The notes: generated from the sequence alone by a model not told the origin. Positions 50,834-62,537 are shown, counted from the stretch's first letter. The stretch is DNA of 64,000 bases from Psoroptes ovis (GCA_002943765.1 PQWQ01000002.1:4526001-4590000), one strand, 5' to 3'. Numbers and translations are program-made.

Positions 50834-53821
50834 TCACATGTGCTGTGATCTTCTCCAATAGTCTTTAGCAATTTCGTTGAAGAGGTGATATTTCGATTTG
50901 CTTGTCATTATCTCGCCTAAACTGGCAAAATTCCGACTAGCGAAATCGTAGTGATCACATTCAAGGAGAATATGCTCTGGATCTTGAATGGATTGACCAC
51001 ATTCGCACAGCGGTGAATCTTTCAATTTTCTTCGGTGTAAATATCCAGCGAAATTTCCATGGCCGCTTATGAATTGCATATTGAAAAAATTTGGTTTAAG
51101 AAATTTCGGTATTACTGGAAGTGGAAAGAACTTCCTGAAGGTGTCATTACTACTCTCATAGTATTTTTGTATGCATCTTGTTTCATCTTCTACTCGTAGG
51201 AATTTCCTAACTGATATATCTTCTATACCAGCTGTAGAATGATGAATTTGCACATAGTCTTGTACTTTGGTGATCCTAGCAATGATGCAAACAATGTCAT
51301 CTGACACTGAAGCATATGCTTGCAGCGATCTTACCAGTACTTGGTGCTGTGATGCATTTAATTTAGCCATCGCTTTTTTAGAGATTTTGTCTCCCCATAT
51401 TTGATAACCGTACATCATTGCTGGACGGACCATGCCTTTGAAGAGATTAATTCTCTTCTTACAGCTAGGTCCCCATGTGTTGGCAATTAATGCGAACAGG
51501 ATGTTGGTTATACGTTGAGTTTTTTCGATGGTTTTATTTATATGAGTAGTAAAGTCTATCTTTGATTTATGCCGGTGGTTTTTAAAAGTTAATCCCAACA
51601 CCTTTATTTGTTCAGATGGTTCGATGGTAGTGGTGTCGTTGATGATGATATTAGGCTTGTGACCATTAAAGAGATATATTATGTTGGTTTTATTGTGGTT
51701 TATGGTCAGTTTTACATTTTGACACCATCCTTCTACGAATTGAATGACCTTGGTGATGGATTTTACCAGTTCTTCGACCTTTTTAGCCCAGCATACTATT
51801 GTGATATCATCAGCAAAGGCTATTACTTTGGATGATGGAATGTTATATTGTATTAGGAGGTCGTTAATTATCAGATTCCACAATAGTGGGGATAATGCCC
51901 CTCCCTGTGGGCATCCAATCGATAGTTTTTTCCATACATTATGATCACCATATTCGAATTTAACATATCTGTCTTTGAAATATGACTGTATTGTTTTGAT
52001 TATGTTTGATGGAATGTCATATTCGTCAAGGTTGTTTATAATTGCTGGCCACCATGCTTTGTCAAATGCCGACGCAATATCTATAGCAATGATGGCTGTT
52101 CTATTGTTTGTCTTGTTCATTAGTGCTGTGTTTATAATCGTTCCAAGTGCTGAGATGGTAGATTTACCCTTGGTAAAACCGTGTTGGTCAGCATGACGGT
52201 GTTGATCGAAGTACATATTTATTTTGTTGTTAATTAATTTTTCAAAAATTTTTGCCAGGTTCGGTAGTAAACAGATAGGTCTATAGTTTTTAATATTGTT
52301 GACATCATTTTTATTTGGTTTTTTGAGAATTCTAACTGTTGCAAGTTTCCATAGTTTAGGAAAGTATTTTAATTCTAAGCATTTGTTGAATACTTTCAGT
52401 AATATAGGCGTCGTAATTTGTGCTGACGTTTTGATCATGTTGTTTGTTATCGAGTCAATTCCAGGTGCTTTTTTTATATTTAATTTCATGATGATTTGTT
52501 GTACTTCTTCTTCTGAGAATATGATCGGTTCATCGTTGTTGTATTTTAATACTTTATTGCGGATTTTGTTCGCTTCAAAATTGTCGTCGGATGGATTGTC
52601 ATTTGGAAAAAGGTTGTTTAGCATGTTATGCATGATGAAGGATTTTTCAGCGACTGGTGCTTCATCAATTATTCCTATTCTGTTGTCATGTTTTGATATC
52701 ATCATTTTCAGTAGCCTGAATGCGTTTCCATAGCAATTAGTCGATTCTGCTTCCTCAATAAAAGATCGGAAGCTGGTTTGTTTAGCTGTTCGGATGCTTT
52801 TAATGTATTCATTTCTTGCTTTGCAATAGTCATCGTGACTGATGGATGGATTATTTCTGTAATACATGTTCTTGATATGATGGAAATATCTCTTTTGGTT
52901 TTCTAATTCGTTGTTCCACCAATTGTACTTTTTTGGATACGACGATGGTTTGCGTACAGGATAAGCCTGATACGCCGCTTCAATGAATATTTTATGCAGA
53001 TTGTGTATGATGTTGTCAATGTCACTTTGTTCTTTACAATTTTGTATTTGATCATTGATGTCTGCTATTTCTTGAAGGTTGATTCTGTTTAAATATTCTT
53101 GCGGGTTGTTTTCGATGAATTTCCAAGTTGATTTAATTTGGTGTTTGACGAATTTGTCGTTATGTGAAAATAGTTCAAAGCAAATCGTTTCATGGTCAGA
53201 TAGTGATGTATATCTTGTAATGGACCAATTTCTGATCATATGATATGCGCGATTGTTGGAAATGGTTAGATCGATAATACTTGCTTGTCTACACGTTTTT
53301 TGTTTGTTGTTTAATATGATTAATTCTTGATCGTCGATAATTGTCTTTAGTTGGTAACCATTGTGGTTCCTGATGCTGTCATGCCAATATTGGTGTCGAG
53401 CATTTAGGTCACCACAGATGATTATTGGTGATTGATGATATTTAGTGAAGAGATCATGGAAGAATTTGTTGTGTGTATCACAGAATGTATTAGGATGTAT
53501 GTACATGTTTGTTAGTATGATCGATGATGTGTTAGTTTGTATTGATATTGTGGTGGCGAAATCGTTTGTGAATTGTTGGATCATTTGAACTGTCAGTGTT
53601 TTGTTCATAACGATTATAGCTGTGTATGTTTTTGTTGATTCTGTAATGTTTTGATGATAGTATCTTGAGGTTAAGCCAAATGGAATTTGATTATTTCTGA
53701 TATAAATTTCTTGTAGTGCAACAACATCTATATTGTCTTTCATTATATATTGCCTCAATTCGGCGTTCGCTGTTGGACTTTTTCTGAGATTTTGTTGTAC
53801 GATTTTAATTGTTTGTACCAT
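50834..53821 (-). CDS. Retrotransposon 2 ORF2: endonuclease and reverse transcriptase
   Basis: Start taken at ATG 53821, overlapping the ORF1 stop by 17 nt; 995 aa with no interruption. N-terminal APE-like endonuclease (VQQNLRKS, VALQEIYI, ICGDLNARHQYWHD, SLSDHETICFEL). Reverse transcriptase with AIDIASAFDKAWWP, GCPQGGALSPLLWN and the catalytic AFADDITIV near residue 670. Thumb-like helices follow, then a C-terminal finger C-x-C-x8-H-x4-C within LCECGQSIQDPEHILLECDHY. No RNase H motifs are visible. The intact frame suggests recent activity. Confidence 0.92.
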   Translation of the reverse strand: MVQTIKIVQQNLRKSPTANAELRQYIMKDNIDVVALQEIYIRNNQIPFGLTSRYYHQNITESTKTYTAIIVMNKTLTVQMIQQFTNDFATTISIQTNTSSIILTNMYIHPNTFCDTHNKFFHDLFTKYHQSPIIICGDLNARHQYWHDSIRNHNGYQLKTIIDDQELIILNNKQKTCRQASIIDLTISNNRAYHMIRNWSITRYTSLSDHETICFELFSHNDKFVKHQIKSTWKFIENNPQEYLNRINLQEIADINDQIQNCKEQSDIDNIIHNLHKIFIEAAYQAYPVRKPSSYPKKYNWWNNELENQKRYFHHIKNMYYRNNPSISHDDYCKARNEYIKSIRTAKQTSFRSFIEEAESTNCYGNAFRLLKMMISKHDNRIGIIDEAPVAEKSFIMHNMLNNLFPNDNPSDDNFEANKIRNKVLKYNNDEPIIFSEEEVQQIIMKLNIKKAPGIDSITNNMIKTSAQITTPILLKVFNKCLELKYFPKLWKLATVRILKKPNKNDVNNIKNYRPICLLPNLAKIFEKLINNKINMYFDQHRHADQHGFTKGKSTISALGTIINTALMNKTNNRTAIIAIDIASAFDKAWWPAIINNLDEYDIPSNIIKTIQSYFKDRYVKFEYGDHNVWKKLSIGCPQGGALSPLLWNLIINDLLIQYNIPSSKVIAFADDITIVCWAKKVEELVKSITKVIQFVEGWCQNVKLTINHNKTNIIYLFNGHKPNIIINDTTTIEPSEQIKVLGLTFKNHRHKSKIDFTTHINKTIEKTQRITNILFALIANTWGPSCKKRINLFKGMVRPAMMYGYQIWGDKISKKAMAKLNASQHQVLVRSLQAYASVSDDIVCIIARITKVQDYVQIHHSTAGIEDISVRKFLRVEDETRCIQKYYESSNDTFRKFFPLPVIPKFLKPNFFNMQFISGHGNFAGYLHRRKLKDSPLCECGQSIQDPEHILLECDHYDFASRNFASLGEIMTSKSKYHLFNEIAKDYWRRSQHM

Positions 53822-55148
53822 TGTGATTGTTGGTGTAGATAGGTTGAGTTGTTGGTTTTGTGATGGGAATTGATGGTGTTGCATCTTGCATGTCAATTTC
53901 TATAGTTGTTGTTAGTGGGTTATTTGTCGATTGATGTGATGGTGAATATTGGGTGCGTTGGGCTGTTCGATCGATTTGCCTTTTGTATAATGGGCATGTG
54001 TCTCTGTTGGGTTTGTGACATATTCTTTCTGCTGATACGTTGTTTTTGTAGTAGTTGACACAGTTGTGGCATTTATTAATTTTTGTGCAGTTATGTTGAC
54101 CTTGAAGTCCACAGTCAGCACATATTGGATTATCCTTTATTGGACAAGCTGTAGAAATGTGGGATCCAAATTGGAAACAGTATTTGCATTGTCTGATGAG
54201 GATTTTGTTTTGAAATCGAACTGCTTCGATATCTGTGTATAGGTAATCAAGGTTCTCAATTAGTTGATAGACCTTGGGAGAAATTTGTAAAACAACATCT
54301 CTGTGGTATGTATTGCTTTTATATTCAAATTTGACTTTGATTTCTTTTTCTAGACCTTTTAATTGTTCATTTATTGAACATAGAGTTTGTGGAAGATCGA
54401 TTGCATTTGTCATTTTGTTGACTTTTTTCAGTATGATGGTTGGTTGAAGTTTGGTGGGCACGTAGACTTGTGCTACTTGTTTGATTGCATCAATTTCTTT
54501 AAAGTGATTAATTAGGGTATCAAGATCTTCTGTTGATGGAACTTTAAGAATGTTTCCTTTTTTATTCTTGATGATTTGATTGATTTTAAGGTTGGGATTC
54601 CTTTTCCTGGTGTCAGCGATTGCTTGTTTCACTTTAGATGAGATGTCGTTGACATCAGCGCCATCGTTTGCTTTTATGATTAGGGTCGATTCGTTGGACC
54701 TTGCTGGTGGTAGTGGTATGGATGAGTATTGGTTGGGTTTGGGTTTGTTTACAATATCTCTGTACGAAGGTTGAATTTGTGGATTAGGAATTTTGCTTTC
54801 GATGTTTTTTAATCTTTCGATTATTTCATCATGATTGTTATTTTTGTTATTGCTGATAATATTATCCTCAATAAATTTATATGTATGGTCGAATATTATT
54901 TTGATCAATTCTTGGTATTTTGAGAATGATTTTTTGTTTGCGGAGCAACAAGTGTCCATGAGGTCCTTGCATTCTTCCATATTCAATTCGAGGATTAAGT
55001 TTGGATTATTGATGTAGTGATCTATCGTCATTTTGGATGATTTGGGGACGTTGGAATCGATTTCCGAGTCCGATGAAAAGTGTTCGGGTGTGTTGGTCTG
55101 GGTATGGATTTGAGTCGGTTCGAGACCTTTTCGTTTCCTATTACCCAT
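53805..55148 (-). CDS. Retrotransposon 2 ORF1: gag-like protein with zinc knuckles
   Basis: 447 aa. N-terminal basic, Ser/Asp-rich part; a Pro/Gln-rich linker near 120-150; a central RNA-binding-like region (155-310); then Cys/His knuckles: CKYCFQFGSHISTAC (321-335), C343-x2-C346 with CADCGLQGQHNC, and a third pair at 360-363; and a Thr/Asn-rich tail. Presumably binds element RNA. Its stop TAA overlaps the ORF2 start in the same +1 relation as in retrotransposon 1. Confidence 0.88.
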   Translation of the reverse strand: MGNRKRKGLEPTQIHTQTNTPEHFSSDSEIDSNVPKSSKMTIDHYINNPNLILELNMEECKDLMDTCCSANKKSFSKYQELIKIIFDHTYKFIEDNIISNNKNNNHDEIIERLKNIESKIPNPQIQPSYRDIVNKPKPNQYSSIPLPPARSNESTLIIKANDGADVNDISSKVKQAIADTRKRNPNLKINQIIKNKKGNILKVPSTEDLDTLINHFKEIDAIKQVAQVYVPTKLQPTIILKKVNKMTNAIDLPQTLCSINEQLKGLEKEIKVKFEYKSNTYHRDVVLQISPKVYQLIENLDYLYTDIEAVRFQNKILIRQCKYCFQFGSHISTACPIKDNPICADCGLQGQHNCTKINKCHNCVNYYKNNVSAERICHKPNRDTCPLYKRQIDRTAQRTQYSPSHQSTNNPLTTTIEIDMQDATPSIPITKPTTQPIYTNNHNGTNN

Positions 55149-55480
55149 TGTTCCAAAAGTGGGGTGATTAGGATTGTGGTGGCTTATCAGTAGTTTGTAG
55201 TTTAATGAGCACAGTAACTATACAATTAGAATGGGAGCACAAAATTCAAGCACATATATATCTAGTTGAGTAAATGTCTAAGATTTTTAGTATTCAAATG
55301 TTTTTATTGAGTTAAAATTAGAACAATTTAACTAGAATTAAGACACAATTTAAACCAATTATGGATACACTTAAAGTATAATTCAAGTCACACTTAATTA
55401 TAATTAATGCACAATCTAGTTACAATTAAATCACGAATTAAAGCTAAGTTAAGTTAAAATCAAAAAGCGCGTAAAAAATA

Positions 55481-55493
55481 TTTTATATATAAT
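55481..55493. repeat. Candidate target site duplication, 5' flank of retrotransposon 2
   Basis: Matches 50360-50372. See that entry for the caveat on AT richness. Confidence 0.35.
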
Positions 55494-56269
55494 ATTAGCA
55501 TGTTTTAGTATTTATATATAATTGAAGCATGGAAATAAATAAATAAATAAATAAATGAATGAAATAAAATCTTACTAAGCTTAAAGATTCAGTGCACAAT
55601 TTTAGGGAATGATGATATTTGATAATATTATTATTATTATTATTATTAATATATAATTAATAATGTTTTTTAAATGTATAAATGTCGATGATTCGGCGCT
55701 TAAGAATTTGGTTTTGTCTGGGATTTTTCTCAAAGATCTATTTCTCATTGATTTTTATGTGAAATTTAGTCAATGTTAATGGTTTGTTGCATCAGAAATA
55801 TAAGTTATTCCATTGATTCATTCACTTTTTTTTCGCTGTTGTTGATTAACCTAACAAAATCACATATAAAAATGATAATTTGTTCAATTCATTTTTCATG
55901 GAAAATAAAGTTTTCCAATGGATTTGAATTAATTTCACATTATACATCGTCGATAAAGTTAAACATCTCAGATATATTGGGATAATGTTATTCAATACTT
56001 GTAATGATTATCATCATCATGATCATCATCAATTACAAGTGGTTCAAATTTTCGGGCAAAAGATTTTCATTTTTTTGTGAAAAAAAAATTCGCTAACACG
56101 AATCAAATTGTAACAAATTTGAAAAATTTCATGAAAAAAAAATTTGAAATTTATTAAAATTGTTGCAATTTGAGATGAAATACGAACACATAAAACTGAA
56201 TAGATTAAGATTAATGATGAAAGTAATTTTGAAATTTAAAATTCAAATGAATTAAATGAAATAAAAAAA

Positions 56270-56377
56270 ATGCAAGAAAACCAACCTGAGCAAGCTTTGC
56301 TGAGAGAACGAGCCAAAGAAGAGAGCTTGTCGATGATTATTTCCGAAGAACAAGAGATGAATGTAATGAATGAATGA
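56270..56377 (+). other. Short coding-like island (35-codon ORF or exon)
   Basis: Less AT-rich than its surroundings. Plus strand reads MQENQPEQALLRERAKEESL and onward to a stop at 56375, with a possible GTAATG donor after codon 31. The minus strand is also open and has a GTTGGT donor-like end, so the strand is undecided. No family recognised. Confidence 0.25.
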
Positions 56378-57108
56378 AAATTTTTTGTGTTTTTTCCTTT
56401 GAAAATTGAATTTATTTATTTATTTATTTTATTTTTGAATTTTTCTTCACAAGAAAAGATCATATATCATGGATGATAATACAAATAATAATTATCTTAA
56501 AAACACAATGGTTGAAATGATGTTTGGTTGAATGATTGAATGTACGAATGAATAAATGAATGAATGGTTATATGAAACTTTTGTTTCATTTCTAAAAAAA
56601 ACAAAAACTAAAGAAAAAGAAAAAAAACAAGATTAATTGTAATGTAATTTATATTATTATTATTATTTTCAATGGTAACATCATCATCATCATCAACACA
56701 ATGATGTACACACATAATAAATCTCTACATTAATACAATCATCGACAATGTTGTTGATGCTGTTGATGATTATGATGATGATGATGACAACGATTTTTTA
56801 TTATGATTATTGAGTATGTTGATATGAACAAACATGAATTGAAAATGATTTCGAAAAAATAAAACAAAATTATTATAAATGAATTATATTAATACTAATA
56901 ACCAATAATAGTCTATTTATAATAGGATGTGATGGTTATTATTAATGTGTGTTAATATTATTATTATGATTTTATTTTATTTTCTCTTTTTCAATTTTTG
57001 TCTCCATGTGTATTGCTGAACACACACACACATATTGCTTGATCATAAATGAACACAATTATTTGTTAGGGTTTAATCATATAAAAAAATTTTGGTTGAA
57101 AAATGATC

Positions 57109-57130
57109 GGTTGGTTGGTTGGTTGGTTGG
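57109..57130. repeat. (GGTT)n microsatellite
   Basis: About five and a half GGTT units. Confidence 0.9.
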
Positions 57131-57700
57131 AGATCTCACGAGTTTTCGGATGCTTTCTCTTTGAAAAGCAAGCGCAACATTCCACTTTGAACACATTTAA
57201 CATTTTTTAATTCAACATACAAACATACTGAATAAAAAAATCTCAACAAGAAACACGTTGTAATTTTTTTTTTCATTTCCCCAGAAAATTCGTTATTTCA
57301 TTAATATTCAAATATATTTCTATGTTCAAAGTCTTCTCTGGTTATTTTGTATTGAACAGAGAAAGTATTTAGCAAGTCTGTAGCCTTGCTATTTATTGAA
57401 TAATTTATGATGATGGCATTGAACATTTTTTTTTGCTGTCTTCATCAAATGTACTACCAGAACATATTAAACATAAATTGAACATATCAAATACATGAAG
57501 AATTTTGGTCAAGTCAATGCAGAAAAAAAGAGGAAAATAAAATAATTCATTTTGATGCAACACACACACATACACACTCTAAAATCAATATATTCACTAT
57601 GATAGTTTCAATGAACAATTAATTTTGACAGTTTATTATTAATATTATTAATAAATGTACATATCAAATGGTCATATTTTTAAACTGATTAATATTGACG

Positions 57701-59091
57701 ATGTACAATCAATTTCAAATGTATGTCAAAAAATATATGTTTCTGGTCGTTTTAACATCATCATTTTCAAGTGCTGTTGATCGATATCAATTTGCCCATT
57801 CACAATCATTCAACCAAACATCGTTTACTATTGTTAATGCGATTCAATATGATCTATTTTCAATGGTTTGTCGTTGAATTTTTTTCCTTCACTATCCATC
57901 TCAATTAACTCAGTCCAATTTCACTTGAATTGAATATAATTGAATTTCAATTGGCCAATAATCAAAATGATAATAATAATAATAGACTACAAAATAATTG
58001 AAAATATCTATTTCAGATAGAATGAACACACAAGTGTTCAAACTATTATCAAATTATCATTGCAATTTCAATTAAATTAGTAATTCAATTTCAAATATTT
58101 AATTTGAAGGATCATTTTTCCTTTATTTGAATCAATTTGCATTGAAAAAAAACCGCCAAAAACAAAAATTCAAATTCAAATATAAATGAGATTGTCCAAA
58201 ACCAAAACAAGTTGAAATAGTTTTTCAATTTTTTTTTTGGGTTATGTTTGTAGGGTTTATATAGCAGTAGCGACGATTAACATTTATCAAAACAATCTAA
58301 AAAAATAAAAATATCAGATAAATGTCAATGTTTTTTAAGAATTTTTATTATTTTTTCTACTAAATTTTGATCCAATTTATTGGGCTGATATTTAATTCTA
58401 GGCTATCAAATATAAGGATTATCCTTTAAATTTAAAATGTTTAAATGTTTGAGGTTTTAATGCTTCGAGCAAATAATAAATGAAACGAAGAAAAAGAAAA
58501 GAAAATGAAAATTTCAATTCATTTATCGTATCCTTATTATTATCCCTCTATTATAATTAAATACAATTAATTGTTTTTTCTTGATTTTTATAATGAAATT
58601 TTAATTTGTATCACGAAGCAGCTAATTACATAATTCTTGTCTCGAAAATTATTCACCATTCCAAGGTATGTTTTCTTTTTTTTTTCGATCATTAACTGAT
58701 CGTATGATGATATGATTGAAATTTATACTCATATATGCTTCAAACGCCCACAATTTTCTTTCTCAAATATGAAAAATTTTTTCGAAGAATATTGTTTTGG
58801 GGAAATTCCTATGCATAATCACCGGAAAATTGTCGCCAATCATGTTAGTAAAAAGAATAATTAATTATAATTATTCTCAATTTACTTACATACACATGTA
58901 TATTATCTGTATTATTCTTTTTTGTCAGTACAAGTGCTTTTTTACAACTGATTTTTTATTTACAGCTATTTACACTTGAGCGATGCTCGAATAATAAAAA
59001 TATGTTTTTAACAAAAAAGGACCGTTCATATAGTGCAGGTCCACATTCTAACATTTTTCATACCATAATTTGTCATCATTTTCAATTATGA
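57701..59091 (+). CDS. Candidate small multi-exon gene, possibly secreted (unrecognised)
   Basis: Open, protein-like segments next to plausible splice sites: 57719-57865 (leader-like MYVKKYMFLVVLTSSFSSA then VDRYQFAHSQSF, donor GTTTGT), an uncertain segment ending at 58665 (YIILVSKIIHHSK, donor GTATGT), 58788-58847 (NIVLGKFLCIITGKLSPIML, donor GTAAAA), and 58966-59091 (acceptor TTTACAG, LFTLERCSNNKNMFLTKKDR, stop TGA). The last two are in phase 0 and join cleanly. The second segment's acceptor does not match the first exon's phase, so the model is incomplete. No family could be named. It may be a real lineage-specific gene or chance open frames. Confidence 0.28.
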
Positions 59092-59485
59092 GATGCAAAT
59101 TTATATTTTTGAACATAAATTTCAATATTAAACAATGACATCTTTATGTGGATAAATTTTTCATTTTTATACAATCTTTCAGATATGTTTGACCATAGGG
59201 CGTTTTATAATTATTTCTTATAAATTTTATGACCTTTGCAATTATCGATGATTAATTGCATCCATTTATCACTGTAATCTTTCAATCTTTTATCATTATA
59301 TCATTTCATTACAAATTATTATTCCATTTCATATTATTTTTTTCTTTTAGTTTGACAATTTGTTTTTTCTTTTAATAATAATGCTTTAACATGTGCACTT
59401 TTTGTTTCAATAATTTAAATATTCATTCATAATTTTTTTCTCTGTTTTTACGTCCATTTGTGATATAGAAACACATATAGAAAAA

Positions 59486-61925
59486 ATGATTACCGATAAT
59501 ATTGATATTAAAAATAGTGATAATATAGAATTAGAATCAATAGACAATGATATATCAAATAATATAAAAAATAAATTATCAACAAAATCATCGATCTCAA
59601 CAATACCGCAAACACATTTAAAAACGATTATGAGACAAACATCGATCGCCTTAAATAATCCTATACGTAAAACATTATGGTTAAGCCTATCGTTACGTAA
59701 CAATGATGTTAATGCAGAGGATTTTGATACACAATTCGATAATTTATCTGTAAATAAGTTACCAGCATTTGTTGATATAACAACAACAAGATATTATTAT
59801 TTAAATCAAAAATCGCGCAAACATGTTGCAACAATATTATGGAATTTATCTCAATGTATGTATGTTTATGTTTCAAATATTGAAAATATTTTATTTTAAC
59901 ATTTATTTTTTTAAAAATTTTGTAGCATATCCTCAAATGACTTATGCACCACTTTTATATCCATTGGTTTCATTGTTTTTACATTTTCATAATCCTATCG
60001 ATGTTTATCGTAGTATTGTTGCTTTAGTATGTATGAATTATTCATCGAAATTCTATCAATATAAATTTAAATTAATTTATTATTATTCTTTTTTCCAAAT
60101 TGATTCTATAATACAAAGTTAATGTCAAGAGAAACACGTTTTATCGGTATAAATCGTTTAGATAGAAAATGTGATGCATTAAGTTTGATATGTTTAGCTA
60201 AAAAATTCGGTATCGGTAAACTAAGTAAAATTGGTTCAAATGGCATCGAAACTATTCAAGATTCTGATGCAGCATTAGTTGATTGGATTCAATGTAAGTA
60301 ATTTTGTCCTCAAATCATGAAATGATTTCGAAATAAAATAATCATCAATTGGCACAAATCATGATATTAAAAAAAAAATTTCGTTGAAGATTTTGATATT
60401 GTATCATCTTTTTCTTTGTATTTCGTTCAAAGATTTTTTATTTTATCACAATTAGTTATTTTCTTTTGATATTTTGCGACATTTTTTTCGTTTAATTTTT
60501 CAAATAATGTACATAATGTTAAAAGAAATGAACAGAGCAAATCAAAACAAAACCAAAAATAAATCATTATCTTGATGAAATGATTTTTTTTCTGAAAATT
60601 TTCTTTATTTTTATTTTCTCATAATTTATTATATTTTATCATAATTATATCATCAACAAACTAACAAATGATCAATTGTTCATGATCTTTGTTCTACTTT
60701 TCAGGGATATTTGGCTGTTTGCCTTTTCATTTTTGTGTACGAATCGTTGATTGTTATCTGGTGGAAGGTGAAAAATTTTTATATCGTATAACATTAGCAT
60801 TAGCAAAGCTTTATGAAAAAAATTGTCGAAAACCGCTTGAAATTGAACAAATGAGAATATTTTGTCAAAATATTGCAACAATAATAAAGCCAACACAATT
60901 AATACATCAAGCGATCAAGATAACAAGATTTTCACGTAAAGGTGAGTTCATTTTTTTTCTTAATCTGATTCTGAATTATAATTGTTTTGTTCTTTAGACA
61001 TAATTAAAGCTAAATCAAAAGCAGAAAAAAGAAGTGAAACAATTTCATTACCAGAATCTTCATTACTAAGTAGTGATGGTAAATTGATAAATCATGTTTA
61101 CAAAAAATTGAAAAATTATAATATTGATGACCATTCATCATAAAATATTTTTTATCCATTTGAATACATAAAATAGATGTAATTTCATTAAAAGATGTGA
61201 AATTGGGTAATCGAATCGCACCGAGAAGATTTAAATCCTCTATACTCAATTGGAATCAATTGGATATACTTTGGGAATGGTTACCTGAACGTATCTACAT
61301 TCAAGAACCAATAATTGCATTTTGTTCCGACGAAAATGGTTTGTATTATTATCTTTCAAGATTCATGATATTAATCATTGTTTAACACATCAAAAAGGAA
61401 ATTCTTTCCAAACTTTTTATTCATTATGTGGTGATAATGAACCGACAATAGTCATAATTAAAACCATTAGGGATCAGGTAAAATTATCTTAAATTATTTA
61501 GCATTTATACATTAATTTCTAGCATGAAAATCTTCTTTATGATATATTTAAAATATTTCCAGATATTTGGTGCATATTGTTCATCAAGCTGGTCAAAGCG
61601 ATTAGAAGAAAATTTTCGTGCTGGTCAATTTTATGGAAATGGTGAAACATTTTTATTTACCATACATCCAAAAGTGAAAAAATATGATTGGGTTGGAAAA
61701 TATCGCAATATAAATCAATTAACACCATCTCAACAATTATTCATGTCAGTATCGAATAATTCATTTTCAATCGGTGGCGGTGGTGGCCATTTTGGTTTAT
61801 ATGTTGATGAAAATCTTTCACGTGGTGAAACACATCGTTGTGATACATTTGAAAATGAATCATTAACCAATGATAATGAATCATATTTTGATATTGCAAG
61901 CATTGAAGTTATTGCATTCTGTTGA
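59486..61925 (+). CDS. TBC1D24: TBC1D24/skywalker orthologue (TBC plus TLDc domains)
   Basis: Eight exons: 59486-59855, 59926-60026, 60119-60293, 60705-60941, 60998-61078, 61177-61338, 61398-61477, 61563-61925; total 1569 nt, 522 aa, all phases consistent. Family lengths are about 560-590. The N-terminal half is a TBC domain (IRKTLWLSLSL; YYYLNQKSRKHVATILWNLS; YPQMTYAPLLYPLVSLFLHF; DWIQWIFGCLPFHFCVRIVD then LVEGEKFLYRITLAL). The C-terminal half is a TLDc domain (LWEWLPERIYIQEP; TIVIIKTIRDQIFGAYCSSS; GNGETFLF; IGGGGGHFGLYVDENLSRG). TBC1D24/Sky regulates synaptic-vesicle and endosomal traffic and oxidative-stress resistance (family knowledge). The short first 60 residues are divergent, and a few in-frame codons (IEK) precede the ATG after an acceptor-like AG, so an earlier start is possible. 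Confidence 0.92.
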
Positions 61926-62537
61926 ATTTCATTCATCATCAAACAAAAACAAAATTCTCATTTTTTTTCGTCAATATTGATTGTAAATTTAGTAAAAACA
62001 AAACAATTATTATAGTTATCGTTTTTCGTATTTAAGCAAGACTTATTAGAACAAAATATATTTATTATAATGTCAATTCTTTCAATTAGCACCTGTTTTT
62101 GTGTGTGATTTTTTTTTTATTTTTCAATTATTTGTAGATATAATACGAACAAAACAATTTTTTCCAAACATTCCAAACATGATTTTATTATTACTTGGAT
62201 TTTCAAAATTTTTGATTTGTATAAAAAAGAAAAAAAATTTTAATCCATGTTTCTCTATTTTCTAATACAAAAATCATAATAAACAGTATGGATAATAGTC
62301 GATTAAACAAAAAAAAGAAAAAAAAATCAATAATTTTATATATTACAATTCCATTACGAATATAGAGAATGTCAAAAAGTAATCCATTTATTGTTTTTAT
62401 GATCAATGGTCAGGTTACGTTTATGGTCCACGACAATGATTTCCAATTTTTGATGAACATTTCAAGAAATTTGATAAAATTCTTGAAATTCGTACCGAAA
62501 TCAATTGTCAAATCATTGTTTGAATGTTAATCCGAGG
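61926..62537. other. Shared 3' intergenic region between TBC1D24 and eIF4E2
   Basis: The two genes converge here. A minus-strand AATAAA at 62387-62392 lies about 145 nt beyond the eIF4E2 stop and may end that mRNA. Otherwise A/T-rich with no coding sequence. Confidence 0.5.

Larger units (their letters stand above)
50373..55480 (-). mobile_element. Non-LTR retrotransposon 2, apparently intact ORFs
   Basis: Minus-strand ORF1 (53805-55148) and ORF2 (50834-53821), a repeat-bearing 3' UTR and an ATT-rich 3' tail near 50373-50390. A candidate 13-bp direct repeat (TTTTATATATAAT at 50360-50372 and 55481-55493) suggests the outer limits and a target site duplication, but such AT strings are common here, so the borders are tentative. 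ORF2 has endonuclease and RT domains and no RNase H; the C-terminal Cys/His finger places it in the broad I/R1/jockey group. Confidence 0.8.
55494..57700. other. AT-rich region with one short coding-like island
   Basis: Mostly A/T runs, ATT (55628-55648) and ATC repeats, and a GGTT tetranucleotide at 57109-57130. The only coding-like part is the 35-codon ORF at 56270-56377. Confidence 0.5.

Noticed and set aside
50458..50871. 137-codon minus-strand ORF with repeated HSYYFILFYP units
   Set aside because: It is the translated 42-bp minisatellite of the retrotransposon 3' UTR, overlapping the end of ORF2; periodicity of the DNA explains the peptide.
52296..52733. 145-codon plus ORF within retrotransposon 2
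   Set aside because: Antisense to the RT domain of ORF2.
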